A stretch of 64,000 bases of DNA from Sycobia sp. Sy_11 (GCA_018907035.1 JACCIC010000003.1:872501-936500), one strand, 5' to 3'; shown: positions 12,723 to 25,552, counted from the stretch's first letter. Numbers and translations: made by a program. The notes: generated by a model not told the origin, from the sequence alone.

Positions 12723-13691
12723 GCACCTGAGTTAGCAAATTTTATCACAATACCAAAATACTTCTTAGATAATTCTTATAACGCGTTTCAAGTCCGAGGT
12801 AAGCTTTAACAAATATTAACAATAAGTTATATAAGAGCAATTAAGTTTGGCGTATTTAAGAGATTAGCACCGATTTTACAAGGATTTGATATAACACTAG
12901 AAAGAATACCTGGAATTAGAATTCCGTAAGTATCATTTTCTGTAATAGAACACTTATACGTTTCTTAACGAAGCATTTCTGTTAGTTAAAAAATAAAAAT
13001 AAAATAATCTATTATTCTATGCTAGTAAAAGACAATCTGACTGATCCCACTACATTTAAAATTTAAAAGTAGGGGGAAGAAGAGAAAATTGGGTGCGGGC
13101 AGAGAAGAAGGTGAAGTGATACTTTCGAACTTTTGTTTGGTGACTGATGAAGTGACGGCGAAAGTGAGGAACCGTGAAGATCAGCTGAGTCTGTATGTCG
13201 ATGATATTTTTATTGGTTTAACAAGTTTTTAATTTCGTCAATAGGAGATTACCTGTTTACATCATTTTTCAACGCTTTATAATACGGTGGATTATTTTCA
13301 TCATCTAATAACAGCATTAATGCAGGTCTTGCGGCATCGTGTACAAGTAACTCGGATGCTGTTATTTCAATTGTATCTCTTATGTATCTCTCACTGATAG
13401 AGTATATATTAAGTTTCGATATATTTATTTTTATTATATTAGAAATCGACTTATAATAAAAATAATCTGAATATACTCATTAAGAAGCTGTTCTTCTATA
13501 TCAAAATGAAGAATACTAAAATTTGAACACAGATGTAATTAGTATTACGGTTATGAACTTCACTTAGTTAGTCCGAATTAAGTGAAAATTTTTAAAAAAA
13601 TTTCGGTTGGAAAATGATGCTAATAGTGATTGTATTTTATAAGAACTAGAATTGTAGATCATTAACGAATAACATAGGAAAATTAAATTTT
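12723..13691. other. AT-rich non-coding DNA
   Basis: No coding region or repeat was recognised. Confidence 0.5.
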
Positions 13692-13894
13692 GAGGCCTAC
13701 GATGGCTCGATCGCTAGAGCGAAGGACTAGTAACTTGGTGATCCGAATTCAAAATCCGGACTCGGCCGATTGACACAAGTACCGCTGTAATAATTTACAT
13801 GTGCTTTCTTTACAAACACATCGTAGACCTCCGTCGCTGATTAGCACCAATATTTGGAAGCATAAATAGAGCGACGTTAAATAACAAAAAAAAG
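13692..13894 (+). repeat. tRNA-derived SINE, nearly complete
   Basis: A tRNA-like head carries an A-box-like TGGCTCGATCGCTAGAG and a degenerate B box (ATTCAAAATCC; GTTCAAATCCC in the copy at 22396). It is followed by a family-specific body (CTCGGCCGATTGACACAAGT, then CTCCGTCGCTGATTAGCACC) and an A-rich tail after AAATAAC. The first 13 bases (GAGGCCTACGATG) are complementary to CATCGTAGACCTC at 13819-13831, so the 5' end can pair with the body. Confidence 0.75.
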
Positions 13895-13944
13895 AAAATT
13901 AAAAAAATTAAAAAATTGAGTATATTTAAAAATTAAAGTACATC

Positions 13945-14900
13945 GCTGTGTATACACGCGTAGCTATGCACTTTTTACAGCGAGTTTTCCAGTTTTCATA
14001 ACAATTCTGGAACACTTCTTGTGGGAACTCTCCGAGTATTCTCGTCACAGATTCTTCGATGTCTTCAACGGAGTCAAAATGTCGACCTTTCACGAATTGT
14101 TTCAAATGGAGGAAGCAGGGAAAAAACCGCAGGGTGACATGTCCGGTGAATAAAGCAGCTGTGGTAACGTTGTGATGCTTTTAGACGCTAAAAACTGAGA
14201 GATAGTGAACACACTGTGACAGGGAGAATGTCGTGATGCAGAAACCAAGTTTTCGTGATCTCTGGACGCTCTCTAAGCACGTTTTTTCGTAATTTTTCAA
14301 GCCCATTGCGGTAGTATACTTGATTTACGGTTTGTAAAGGTGGTACAAACTCTTTGTAAACCACCCTTTAGCTTTCGAAGAAGCAAATGAACATGGTTTT
14401 CACTTTGGACTTGCTTATTCTCGCCTTCTTTGGCCTTGGCGCTCCAGGGGACAACCACTGTTGGCTCTGTCGTTTAGTTTCGTGGTCATATTGAAAGAAA
14501 CAATTTTCATCACCAGTAATAACTCGATCGATAAGAGTAGGATCACTTTCAACCTGCTCGAGACAATCTTGAACGATGTTCATTCGGACATTCATCTGAA
14601 AGGTTCTTCGGTACCATCTTCGCGGACAGTTTTTTCATGGCAAAATCTTCGGTTAAAAGCTTTCTAATTGTTTCCCGGATAATCTTCAATCCGTCTGCCA
14701 ACATTCGAATAGTTAGTCGCCAGTTTTGACAAATAAGGGCGCGGATGCGCTGCGCATTCGCGACGGTTCGACTACGATTCAGGGCATCACTATCATACAA
14801 TTTAAGTATTTTTCACAGGTTTCTGTCGCGGTTTGGCCGAGTTTCGCACAAAATTTTATCGCGCACCATTACTATAAATTGCCCTGTTCCATTTTCGTGA
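13945..14900 (-). pseudogene. Dead mariner transposase (DD34D type), copy 1
   Basis: Minus-strand frames give AIKFCAKLGQTATETCEKYL, then ICQNWRLTIRMLADGL, then PTLIDRVITGDENCFF with the first catalytic Asp. After these come SPGAPRPKKARISKSKVKTM, a decayed HHD box, YSPDMSPCGFF, and the C-terminal CKKCIA. This order matches SETMAR-type mariner transposases. About 40 residues are missing between the N-terminal domain and ICQNW, and frameshifts separate the blocks. No convincing TIRs were found. Confidence 0.8.
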
Positions 14901-14930
14901 CATGCTGTATTCGCGCGTTGTTATAAAACA

Positions 14931-16380
14931 CTAAACAGCTGACGAAGAAATGATCGTACAAAGGTCGTGAAGGTCTCAATAGAGAGAGTAGGGATCTACT
15001 ATTACGGTGGCGGACTTACAGGTTTGCAGTATTACTTAATTGTCTGACCTCGTATATATAAGAAAAATAGGTTAAATTGGCAGACAGATTATGTATAAAT
15101 AGTGGAAATAATAGACGATCAAAGGCACTTTTTTGAAAAACACCCGCGATAATAGTAGCTTAACTTGCAGCAACCACGTCTACCCCGACAGTGGCATGCC
15201 TGCAACTATTTAAGTATCTATATTTACTTTGACGATTCATTAGTAATTTATTTTGACAAGGAATTTAGAAAGTTGTTCATGAACCATACGGTCCAGAAAC
15301 TTTGAAGGTTGAGATTATTTCGCTATAGGTTTAATATCTATGGTAAATGAAACTTCAGTTCTTTTAGCATTAGGTACAATATAATAGTATTATCATAGAT
15401 TTGGATATAAAAGGTATTCTGGATAAATAAAGGGTAAAAAGAACTAGGACTTGTACTGATGACAACTTCATATTACCAGATTTCATCATAATAGTACTAA
15501 TTCCAGCACAGTTGGCTGATAAAGAAAATAATAGAATGACACGATTGGTGTCATAAATGTAGAATGTAGCCGATATCCTGATAATTGAGAGTAGCTAATA
15601 TTCTAATGATTCTATAGTGGTTATTATATTGTTGTAAACTAAAAAGACTACTGAAAGAAGATTTCTTGAATTTCAAGAGACCCATTTTGTTCAAGTTTCA
15701 ATTCAAGGTGATAGAATCATAGGACTAATTGAAAAATGCCCATGATTTCCGTTTAGGGGAAATACAAATAGATTGCATAGAAGCTTTAAGATCCACAGAG
15801 TAGTGATATGAATTTATAAAACAGATGTAAAATGGTTCACGTATAAGGTTGATAAATGAAATGAAAAGTAATCTGCTACGTCACAGGAGGTGATCGGAAG
15901 GGATGAACAGAAATATGTAGTAAAATTTGAAGAGAGCTATTCTGAATACTAGTAATATATTATTACATTAGTCTAATCATGGCATTGTCAGTCCAGGATT
16001 GTTGATTCGATGAAATTTCGCTGTAGATTTCCTATAAAAATAGAAAAAAGTTGGAATAAATTTTTTGTCATTTTAAACATAATATAAACTTTGTATAATG
16101 TTTATAATTAATAATTCGGCTATTTTATCATGAAGTAATCCTTTAATCCAATTAACTTGCACGCTTGGTCTTGACCGATTTTCGCGGTCTCTCTATTTAC
16201 TTACTTATTCTCTTAGTTCATCTATTGACAGGAACTCGACAAATATTTTCGATTATTTTCTGTTAATTTTATATTACTCTGAAGTATTATCAATTCCGAA
16301 GTAGCTTAAAACCGTCTGATTCTAGTTAAAAATTTTTACACAAATAACACTACTTTATATACTAATTAATAGTCGATGAC
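14931..16380. other. Non-coding DNA of mixed composition
   Basis: Reading all frames gave no recognisable protein. Composition is less AT-biased than the neighbours, so an old decayed element is possible, but nothing can be named. Confidence 0.4.
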
Positions 16381-16389
16381 GAAAGGTTT

Positions 16390-17310
16390 GTACATACGAG
16401 ATGTGATCAAAAATTAAAGTGTAAAAAAATACTTAATTATTCCTCAATATTTAGGTTGTGCCCTTTAAAGTAATCTCTCTCAAACATAATGCACTTGTGC
16501 TAGCACTTTTTATAATCTTCAAAGTAATTCTGATAAATAATTTTTGGTATAGCCTTGAGCTCTTTCAGCCACGCGGTCTTTGCCTTCTCAATCGTAGTTA
16601 AATGCCGTCTCTCATGAGTCTTTTTAGTTTAGCAAACAGGAAAAAGTTACAGGGGGGTAAATCCGGTGGCTGAAACATGATTACGATGTTGTTATTGGCC
16701 AACAAATTACTAATAACCAATGACGTGTGAGCTGATACATTATCATGGTGCAATAACTATAAATAGATTTTCCACAAGTCCGGATTTGTTTTCATATTAC
16801 TTCACGCAAACGAGCAAATCTTCAAGGTACTATTCTTTATTAACTATACGACCTTATAGTTAGAACTCTTGATGCATGATGTATTACGTCATGATAATAA
16901 AAAGAAACAGTAAGCCGTACCTTAACATTTGATTAACTTGGCGTGTTTTTTGTTTTGGTGATATATAATGCTTCCACTAGATGACTGAATCTTAGTTTCG
17001 GTGTCATAACCATATACTCACGCTCCATCACCTGTTATGATGGTCATCTTTGACGTCATTCTATTTTATTTTAACGATGCTTACACGACGTTTCTTTGGA
17101 TCAAAATTTAGCAATTTCGGAACAAACTTTGCTGACCATTTCTCATGTCCAAAATCTCCGTTAACATTGCTTGGTACGAACCAAACGAAATGCCGATATC
17201 ATGTACAACTTTTCTTACGGTAATTCGACGATTCCCCTACACTGTTTTCTTCACTTTTTCAAGGTTTTCGTTAGTTACTCAATGGTGTGTTAATATATCA
17301 AGTTTTATCC
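16390..17310 (-). pseudogene. Dead mariner-like transposase, copy 2
   Basis: The minus strand carries scattered mariner blocks. A segment ending KTHERRHLTTIEKAKTAWLK continues to KAIPKIIYQNYFEDYKKC and CIMFERDYFKGHNL, matching the C-terminal end of insect mariner-family proteins. A YGYDTETKI-type segment near 16990-17010 is where the GYDPETK motif follows the first Asp. The end near 16396 (TACGAGATGTGATCAAAA) resembles mariner termini beginning TACGAGGTGTG. It is heavily interrupted and distinct from the copy at 13945. Confidence 0.65.
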
Positions 17311-17339
17311 AATTTATTGAGCTCGTACATTTACTTCCT

Positions 17340-18900
17340 ACGTAGGAAATTCTTTGAAATCATATATGTATTTGCTATTTAGAGAATCATCAAACTTGTT
17401 TTCTCTTTTAATTATTAATCACTTAAACGTTTTTCTGCTTTGTTTTAACAACACTATAGAAACTAAAAATACTACTTTTTATATTAGCGATTATTTCTTT
17501 AATATGTTTATTGTTATCTAAAAATAATATTCTAAATTTTAGCACCTTTCAGATGTTGTTTACTATTTCTTTTGATGTTACCTTATCAAAATAAAATTTG
17601 TTAAAGAAATATTGATTAATAATAATTAATCGGTTGTCTTTCTGACGAAAATAAGTGCGGAGAGAGTAAATAAAAATATATAAAATATAAAAGTAGAAAT
17701 AATACCGTTTTTATTCTACAATATATAAAATACATAGATTCCGGAAACTTAGTAATGGAGCAGCCAGATTATCCTTTCCTAACAATATTATATTGATCAG
17801 ATTTTTATTATTTTTTAGTAGCAGTTTTTATATAAAATTTTGCGGGATAATCATAAATAATGATAGTCATTCTGTTTAATCATAAATAATGATGTCATAT
17901 GTGCTGCAAAAGTTGAGCAATAGAGCCCACTATCGATGCCCATAGGTGCAAGTGAGCGCATTTCGAACGTTAACGGCGTAGTTATGAAGGATTTTCTAAC
18001 AAGATCGAATTGATGGCAAAAAGGAAGTTGGACATTCAGACTGTTCTTAAGACGTATCTTTCATAAAATTTTAAATAATCAGAAGAAGAATCGAAAGGTA
18101 GTATATATTCAAAGTTTTTTGACTGTAGTTTCAATTCTTCCAGCTATATGTTCAAAATATACATAAAATCGGGAAAAAGGCTAATAATTGAAGTCGATCT
18201 CGTTCTGTAATATCTTAGACTTTAAAACAACAGTTTACCATCAAAAATAGTCTTATTCTTCTGATCTTAATATACAAAATTGTGTTCTCATATCCGTACC
18301 TTCTGTTTTCAATTTCCAATACTTTCTTTAATATAAAAGAGAAATAATTATTTTCTAAAGCGTTGACAAAATTTTGACAAAATTTAACATATTGCTATTG
18401 ATAATATAGATTTAATGTATATCACTAATTAATAAATCAAATAACTATTTCAAATTCATTAAGAAGATCTAAAAGTTGAATTTGCAATTTATTCGAAGAT
18501 TATTTCTTTTGAAAATGGAAAATTTCTTATGATTGTAAACTATATTAATATTTAAATATTTTCAAAAAATTTTTTCGAACTCAGGTATCACTACTACTGG
18601 TATGAATTATCATGTATGAAAAATAAACTTAAACTATTCAAATTTAATATAATTCAAATATTTATAAGTATTACCTATATATATGTAAGAAACTTTAGGT
18701 TTATAATATTCTACTAAGTATAAGGTATTTGATCCCAATTAAATCAACCAGGCTTTTCTTTAGATAATCGGATATAATCCGAATCGGCATACTGCGAATC
18801 AAAAATAAGTTTTCTGAAATAAAAATAACAGTAATAGTAGTATATTCTAATACTAATAACAATAATAATTTTTTTGTTGGATGAAAGTTAGTTCAATATC
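17340..18900. other. AT-rich non-coding DNA
   Basis: No gene seen. A 16-base block (AATCATAAATAATGAT) is repeated directly near 17850 and 17878. Confidence 0.5.
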
Positions 18901-18949
18901 TGAAAAGGTTAACAGCCTAGAGCTCTTGCAACTAGAACTGCGGCTGGCA

Positions 18950-20520
18950 CCTTAACTCCAGAATACGCAGGATTCAAAGTAACTAAAACACTCCCTATTT
19001 GATAGCTTGGATGTAGCCCGTGAACCGTCCTTGAGGACATTATTTCCAGGCTACGTCATCCGCTTAACTCATACGAGCTTACCATACTTTCTTCTAGCTG
19101 TCCTTTATTATTTAGAATAGTCTTACAACAGAAAGATATCCTGGACCACTTCTTCCGACTATCCAACATCAGCTAAATTATATTGTCAGGCTCAAATAGG
19201 CCTATTTCAAGCTTGAGGCCCTCCTTTTTGTAATGAAACACTTCACACTGAAAAAGGTGTAGAACGCGTGGTCTTTGTGAATGCTACAGTAGGCGCAGGC
19301 CAGATTCAGAACTTTCTCTATGGTATGAAGACCGGATCCGAACCGACCATGCCTAGATCAAAACTGAGTAAGGTATTAATTAACCTCTCCGTGAGAGTTT
19401 GAAACCATGGCTTTATCTGATTAATCAGACAAGCTGTGCATCGGCCGCACGGAACTCTCTTACAGCGCTTCTGAAATTCGTACTGTCTTCTGCTAGATCA
19501 CCGGCAGCCATTTCATTTTGCTGAAGCTGTGGCTTCAGTAGTCTCTTCAGGAGTTTTCTAGCAATATCAAGTATACAGTGGTCGATACGCCGAGGATACC
19601 TTCAGCGGGTTCTTATCCTTATCCATTAGTACAAGTTTCGCCACCTTCAAACGAGGATAAAATATGCTAGCCTTCAGATAAAAGTTGTATATGGATAAAT
19701 CGAGTTCTGGGTACATTTCCACTACTGTTTTAGCAGCTCCCCTGGAATCCTGGAGCTCTCGTGTTTCATACTAAACAGTAGGACATCCGTGTCTCCTACC
19801 ACTAGCATTAGATCAGATTTGTCAGGATGAGTAGAGAACCGAGAGTATAAAATTTTCTGCATAGTATTGAGATCCAAGATGTCTATGTTTCCATAAGCTC
19901 TGAGTTTTATAGCAACCACTCTAAACCTTAATCTCCATAGATCCTGGTTCAAATCTCCATACAGGTTCTTCCAACATCGGCGTTTATTGGCCCCTATCAT
20001 TCGTCAGAGGGCTTTTTAGAAATCTTATATTCAGCACACCTCAAAACAATATCATCTCATAATTTTTGGCTCTCATTATTTAGCTTTCTAAGACATAAAA
20101 TCTTACGTCTTCAATCGGCTATCTCTGTCGCCCAACAGTAGACAGGTCTTGTGCTGCCACTAACTGCTTTGCGCGGCATCGATTCTTCGCAGCTCTGAAA
20201 AGAGCATTTTTGGGCCTGCAGAGATCATCCACTCCGTGCTTGCTCAGCTTCTCTCAGTGTCGTGCTCTCGCTACTCGAACTGCCGCTACATGTAACCCGC
20301 TTATAGGCCCCCCTCGCCAGATATGATGCCTACTCCGTGCTAGCCAACCCGTAACCGAGCTAAAACCGCCACATGCGGGCGCAGTGATGGTAACCACCCT
20401 CCATTGCCATGTGCTTTATTGTCTGATATGTTAGCGTTGTGAAATGTGTAACTGTAAGAGTGTGCTGTCCAGTTGTTGTAAGTGTACTCCCTCCTCCTTT
20501 ATCTGGGCTTGGGACCGGCG
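18950..20520 (-). pseudogene. Decayed R1-clade LINE ORF2 fragment
   Basis: The minus strand reads KRRCWKNLYGDLNQDLWRLR in the 19722-20000 frame. This aligns with KRRCWLELCVEANNDL of the better-preserved LINE at 54.4-59.1 kb, just before the reverse transcriptase. Further along (about 19430-19200) the C-terminal zinc-knuckle region is readable as pieces (FDLGMVGSDPVFIP, then APTVAFTKTTRST). The central RT with YADD is missing, so the copy is internally deleted as well as frameshifted. It belongs to the same broad clade as the 54-59 kb element but is clearly older. Confidence 0.65.
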
Positions 20521-20552
20521 CCGCCAAAACATAGGGTCATTATGAATCCGCG

Positions 20553-20612
20553 GTGATGGAGTTAATAATAATAATAATTTTTTATAAATTAATAATAATA
20601 ATAATTTTTTAT
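20553..20612. repeat. Duplicated TAATAATAAT-TTTTTTATA block
   Basis: A 25-27-base unit, (AAT)n followed by TTTTTTATA, occurs twice in tandem. TAA-rich tails occur at the 3' ends of some LINEs, but no attached LINE end was recognised. Confidence 0.6.
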
Positions 20613-20759
20613 AGAGGAGGAGAAAAATCCTTTATAGATCCCAGGGACCAGTCTCCGGCTATGTGGGAATCACCAACACAAAGGCATACGGGATATCGTA
20701 TTCAACCAGTCATACAAGAAACTACAATATTTCCCCGAAGAAGCCATATGTAATATATA

Positions 20760-20937
20760 TACATTGTTTCCGGGTTGTTGGTAAGGAAACTTAACGTATT
20801 TTTCCATCATTTTCATTCAAACAAAAAAAGCAGCTTATGTCACTCCGAGGATAATAGAAGGTGTAAAAACAAAAACATAGTTTGTCTTCACAAATTAGTT
20901 TAGAATACAACCATCTTATAAGAGAAGACGGAGAAAG

Positions 20938-20986
<49 letters not shown>

Positions 20987-21370
20987 GGGGAGTGAGAGTC
21001 AGAGTGAGAGATTTTCTCACATTAGAAAAAATAAAATGTACAAAAGATATCCAAGGTGTGGATAGTATCAGATTAACCACAAAAACAAAAAGGATAATAC
21101 CGATTAAAATCACACTTTTTTAGGATATGAATTTCAAAGTTGAATATGGCCATTTAAATGAGCTGGCCTAGTATTAATAGTTTAAGCTAACTACTTTGAG
21201 TTCATATTCGACATAATTGAAGAGGCCTCCTACTGGTGGCTGTTGGAGATGACTGTTTACTGCGCTCTTAATTTATTGTTGAAAGTAAAATAATTTTCAA
21301 TAAAAAACATAGACTATGTCTTTTCGAATATAAAATCGAGTATAGATATTAAATTTCAGAGCAATAGGAT
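20760..21370 (+). repeat. Family D dispersed repeat, copy 1, with internal (AG)n
   Basis: This is alignable with 62728-63440 and, inverted, with 42690-43430. Shared blocks include CTTATAAGAGAAGA before the AG run, TACAAAAGATATCCA after it, a GAGCTGGCCTAG/GAGCTGGCCTGG block, and GTAAAATAATTTTCAATAAA then ACATAGxCTATGT. The AG run occupies about 20939-20982. The right end runs into the pentamer array at 21362. There is no coding capacity and the class is unknown. Confidence 0.7.
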
Positions 21371-21466
21371 AGGATAGGGTAGGATAGGGTAGGATAGGGT
21401 AGGATAGGTAGGATAGGATAGGATACGATCGATACCATACGATACGATACGATACGATACTATATG
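21362..21466. repeat. Pentamer array GGATA/GGGTA then GATAC
   Basis: About 13 pentamers of GGATA or GGGTA are followed by about 6 of GATAC. The array starts exactly where the other copies of family D continue with GAACAATCGGTTCAG, so it probably grew from CAATAGGATA inside the repeat. Confidence 0.85.
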
Positions 21467-21479
21467 ATAAAAATGGTGG

Positions 21480-21874
21480 AATAAAGGCACAGGAAAAATA
21501 AATTTTGAAGAACTAAAGAAATGGTTTATCGGTATACCATTTCATTTAAGCATTTATTTAAAATAAATAATTAATATACATAAAGTACTGAAATATTTTT
21601 TTAATGTAACTAAACCGAAAATGTCGTAGTGTAACTAACCGAAATTGAATTCTCGATTTTAATCACTATTTATGTAATTTTACTAAATATTTCTTCAAAG
21701 GCAATTTGGTAATATCGAACAGTTCAACAAAAAATAAAAAATAACTGCACTCTCATAACTTATAAGCAATCATATCCGTAATCTTCAACTATGTAAGTAA
21801 TTAAGCGCACACTGAATATTATATTCTAATTAAAAATAATCATATTAACATAATGTTCTATAATTTTTGTAAAT

Positions 21875-21919
<45 letters not shown>

Positions 21920-22395
21920 GATAGATATGTATGCACATACACATACATATCATTATTCTTGATCACAATATAATATTTAGTGTACGCTTAGTTGCTTACA
22001 TAGTTATAAGATAACGAAAATAATTGCTTACCAAGTGAAAATACTAGTTTCTTTCTATATTTTATTGAACTATACAATATAAAAAAATTGTGTTTTTAAA
22101 AAAAATTTATAGAAATAAAGAAAAAATGTTTAAAATAAAGAAAAGAATCTTTTGAAACAAATGTTTAGTTTTTATAATTAAAAAAAATTTACTATATTTA
22201 AATAAAGATCTAAGTAATCGCATATTGATAAACAATTATTTATTTTAAAAAATTAATTATTTATTTTAAAAAATGTATCGAAATGTATAAAATTTTTTTC
22301 CAGTGCACAAAAATAATGTGTAGGGAAAAAATAGAGAAATTTATATACTATGAAGTATCATATGCATAACAACATTTCAACTTATAAACAAATGC
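21480..22395. other. AT-rich non-coding DNA with (TA)n at about 21880-21914
   Basis: No gene seen. One TA microsatellite is present. Confidence 0.5.
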
Positions 22396-22600
22396 GAGGT
22401 TTACGATGGCTCCATCTCTAGAGTGAAGGACTAGTAACTTGGTGATCCTAGTTCAAATCCCGGTCTCGGCCGATTGACACAAGCACCGCTGTAATAATTT
22501 ACATATGCTTTGTTTACAAACACATCGTAGACCTCTATTGATGATTAGCACCGATATATGGAAACATAAATAGAGCGCTGTTAAATAACATAAAAAAATT
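22396..22600 (+). repeat. tRNA-derived SINE, nearly complete
   Basis: Same family as 13692. It has an A-box region TGGCTCCATCTCTAGAG, B box GTTCAAATCCC, body CTCGGCCGATTGACACAAGC, a GATGATTAGCACCGATAT block and an A-rich tail. Its 5' GAGGTTTACGATG is again complementary (with one G:U pair) to CATCGTAGACCTC at 22523-22535. Confidence 0.75.
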
Positions 22601-22894
22601 AAATAAATGCAAATAAGTACAGAATATAAAAAATTATTGCTCTAAAACTAATGAGATATTTTACGAATAATTATAACTACATCACACTTTGGTATATATA
22701 AGGCCAAAACGTACGTGAAGCTAAACATTTTTTAGATTTTTATTAAATTATTAAAATATTTTTGTTAATTAGAGTCTCAAAAATCTGGAATTAACAAATT
22801 TCTTTAAAAAATTAATTTATTGATAATTATATAGTGTCAAAATAGAAAAGTGAAAAATTATCCTTTTTTAATTAATTAAAATCTTAATGGTTAA

Positions 22895-23034
22895 TCTTTA
22901 GACTGCCGAACTCGCTCATATATGAGCCACCTGTGACCTTCACAGCTACTCTAGAGATGAGAGGTGTTTTTATGTAAAAATTTTGCACATCAAAAATATC
23001 AATTTATAAGGCAAAAATGCCGGCAGTCTAAAGG
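22895..23034. mobile_element. 140-bp piggyBac-like MITE with TTAA target duplication
   Basis: The element is flanked by TTAA at 22891-22894 and 23035-23038. Its ends are inverted repeats: TCTTTAGACTGCCG on the left and CCTTTAGACTGCCGG on the right strand. TTAA duplication with YCTTTAG-type ends fits a piggyBac-derived MITE. The interior has a palindromic GCTCATATATGAGC. No coding capacity. Confidence 0.75.
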
Positions 23035-23038
23035 TTAA

Positions 23039-23446
23039 GAATAAAATGAAAATTTTAACTTCTGAAAATGATTTTATTTATGTATAAACAATTTTTTTCC
23101 TTAAAAAGTTTGTTATATTAACAATTGCATAAAACAACGTTCATGAGGGTTCAATTCCAATTTTCGACTAATTTAAAGCTATGAGTCTAAACAATAATTT
23201 GCAACAACTGCTATTAACTGCTAATCGAACAAATATCTAATAATAAATTAATAAACTACACGTATAGATTTTGCGTTGCGTTATATATGTAGCTGTATAT
23301 TTTTCTAAAAAACTAATGATTGTGTTGTAGTTTTTTTTAATTGAGTAAATAAAGTATCAAAATAGTTTTGTAGACCATATAAAAAACTAAGTATGCATTT
23401 GTTATTAATAATTAAATCGTTTAATAGGAAATAGAAAGAAAATAAT
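23039..23446. other. AT-rich non-coding DNA
   Basis: Nothing recognised. Confidence 0.45.
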
Positions 23447-24876
23447 AGTATTCCCAAATTCTTGCAACTAAAAATTTTTATTGTATTTATGTACCATTTT
23501 TGCGTATATTGTTTCGTGTTACTTATTATGCTGATAGTTTTTAATCCAATTTTTATAACTTCGAAAAAGTGCTTACCAAATGCGAGAAAAATTTGTTTAT
23601 TACTATCGCCATCTAAACTTCATGTTCAGATGGCGACATAAGTAGTACGAAAAGTCAAATGTGTCGGATTTAGTACTTTTTTTTTAGTTTTAGCATTTAC
23701 TCATAAAATTCGGTTAACAGGCGCCATCTTTTGTGTAAACAATATAATTTTTTAATCAGTGAACAATGAATCATGATAAATCGTTTTTTCAGCATGTCCT
23801 TTTGCACTATTTTAATTTGAAAAATAGTGTAGCAGAAACTTATCGATTGCTTCAAGAATGTTCTGGCTAACAAACTCCATCGCTTACAACATGTAAAGAG
23901 TGGTTTCAGCGGTTTAGCAGTGGAGACACTGATGTTAATGACAAAGAACGTTCTGGACAACCGAAAAAGTTTGAAGATAGTGAATTGTAAGTATTATTGG
24001 ACGAAAACTCAGCTCAAATGCATAAACAACTCGCTAATAAGTTAGGAGTCAGTGGCAGAGCAGTTGGCAAACATTTACATGCGATGTGAAAGATTCATAA
24101 AGAAGGAAAATGGATGCCACACGATTTTGCCGAAACTGCCATGATGAATCGATACAAGATCGTACTATCTTTGATTGCCAGGCAAAAAAGAAGAGTTTTC
24201 TGTTACGTATTGTGGCTGATGATGAAAAGTGGATCTAATATGACAATCCTAAGCGCTAAAAGTCATGGGTGGACCCAACTCAATCGTCCACATCGACACC
24301 AAAATGGAACATCCACGGTTAAAAGGTATTACTGCGCATTTGATTGGACCAACAGGGTGTGCTGTACTACGAGCTGCTAAAACCGAATGAAACCGTCACT
24401 GCCGAGGTATACAAACGCCAACTGAATTATTTGAAACAGAAATTGATCGAATATAGATCAGCAATCGCGAGCAATAGGCGCGAAATCATTCTCTTGCATG
24501 ACAACGCTCGGCCATTTTTTGCGAAAGCCGTCAAAAATACCCTGTGGGAGTTCGAATGGGAAGTGTTGCCGCACCCAGTGTACTCGCCAGATACTGTGCC
24601 TTCTGATTACCACCTATTCAAATCGATGCAACACGACCTTGTTGATACGCACTTCCGACATGTTCAAGAAGATGTGGAGTTCAAGAAAACGTGGATGATT
24701 GGATCGAGTCGAAATCACCATCATTTTTTCGCCACGGTATCGCCATATTGCCATAAAGATGATAAAAAGTAGTAGAAAATGACAGAAAATATTTAGATTA
24801 AGCAAACGTATATCCATTTACCATAAATGTCCTTTTTCCGTTAAAAAAGGTCGGGAACTAAATTCGTCTCCTAATA
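23447..24876 (+). pseudogene. Dead mariner element (DD34D), copy 3
   Basis: The start at 23766 reads MNHDKSFFQHVLLHYFNLKN and continues through TYRLLQECSG, then CKEWFQRFSSGD (the mariner N-terminal DNA-binding region), RSGQPKKFED, the first Asp in RIVADDEKW and WWDQQGVLYYELLKPNETVT. It then reaches LLHDNARP and YSPDTVPSDYHLF, where the last two aspartates are 34 residues apart. Several stop codons and frameshifts break it. The right end near 24848 (GGTCGGGAACTAAATTCG) and left end near 23447 (TAGTATTCCCAAATTC) are plausible but diverged TIRs, so the outer borders are approximate. Confidence 0.85.
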
Positions 24877-24879
24877 ATT

Positions 24880-25552
24880 AACAAATAACTGGCTGAAAAT
24901 CTTTCTTAAAAATTGTTCCAAAAAATTTAGTTGTGAATAGTTCATTATAGATATTTGCTTTTATTAAAAGAATTTGTTTTCAGATATAAGGAAACAAAAG
25001 TTGCAAATTATATGGATTTTATATAACGAACTAAAGAAATTCGTTATATAATGTTTAACAGGCAAAATGATTTTTCACATTATATATTTAAATAAACTAT
25101 TTTAATTGTATTATGAGTTAGAGCATTGAAATGGATGCAAATAACGTTTCTAATCTCATGTTTAAGATATTTAACTTCTGTTTGGCTTCATTAATAATAT
25201 GCCTTGTTAATGGCTTTTACATATATAATAGTTTTTTACAATATTTTTCAATTACATAATGATTATAATATCTGAACATAGTATCGGTTATTGTGAACTA
25301 TTTAATAAAAACCTATTGATTTTTATTAAACAAGTTCATTTGAATTCAATATATTTTTCAGCTTATTAAATATTTCTAAATAATTATTAATAGAGTGTAC
25401 TGTCTTCTATATATTATTTATGAAAAAATTTAAAAATAAAACGATTGTCGCACTCGAAACACTAATCATTTAAAATATGCAAAGATACGCTACTAAAGTA
25501 ATTGTAGAATAACAGAAAATGCCGATTTTATGAACAATATATGTATATATAT
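24880..25552. other. AT-rich non-coding DNA
   Basis: No gene or repeat recognised; a short (TA)n lies immediately before family A copy 1. Confidence 0.5.

Noticed and set aside
14930..16150. Decayed protein-coding element
   Set aside because: The composition hinted at old coding sequence, but no domain could be read in any frame.
21360..21420. Interstitial telomere repeat
   Set aside because: The units are GGATA/GGGTA/GATAC, not the insect TTAGG, and they start inside a dispersed repeat.
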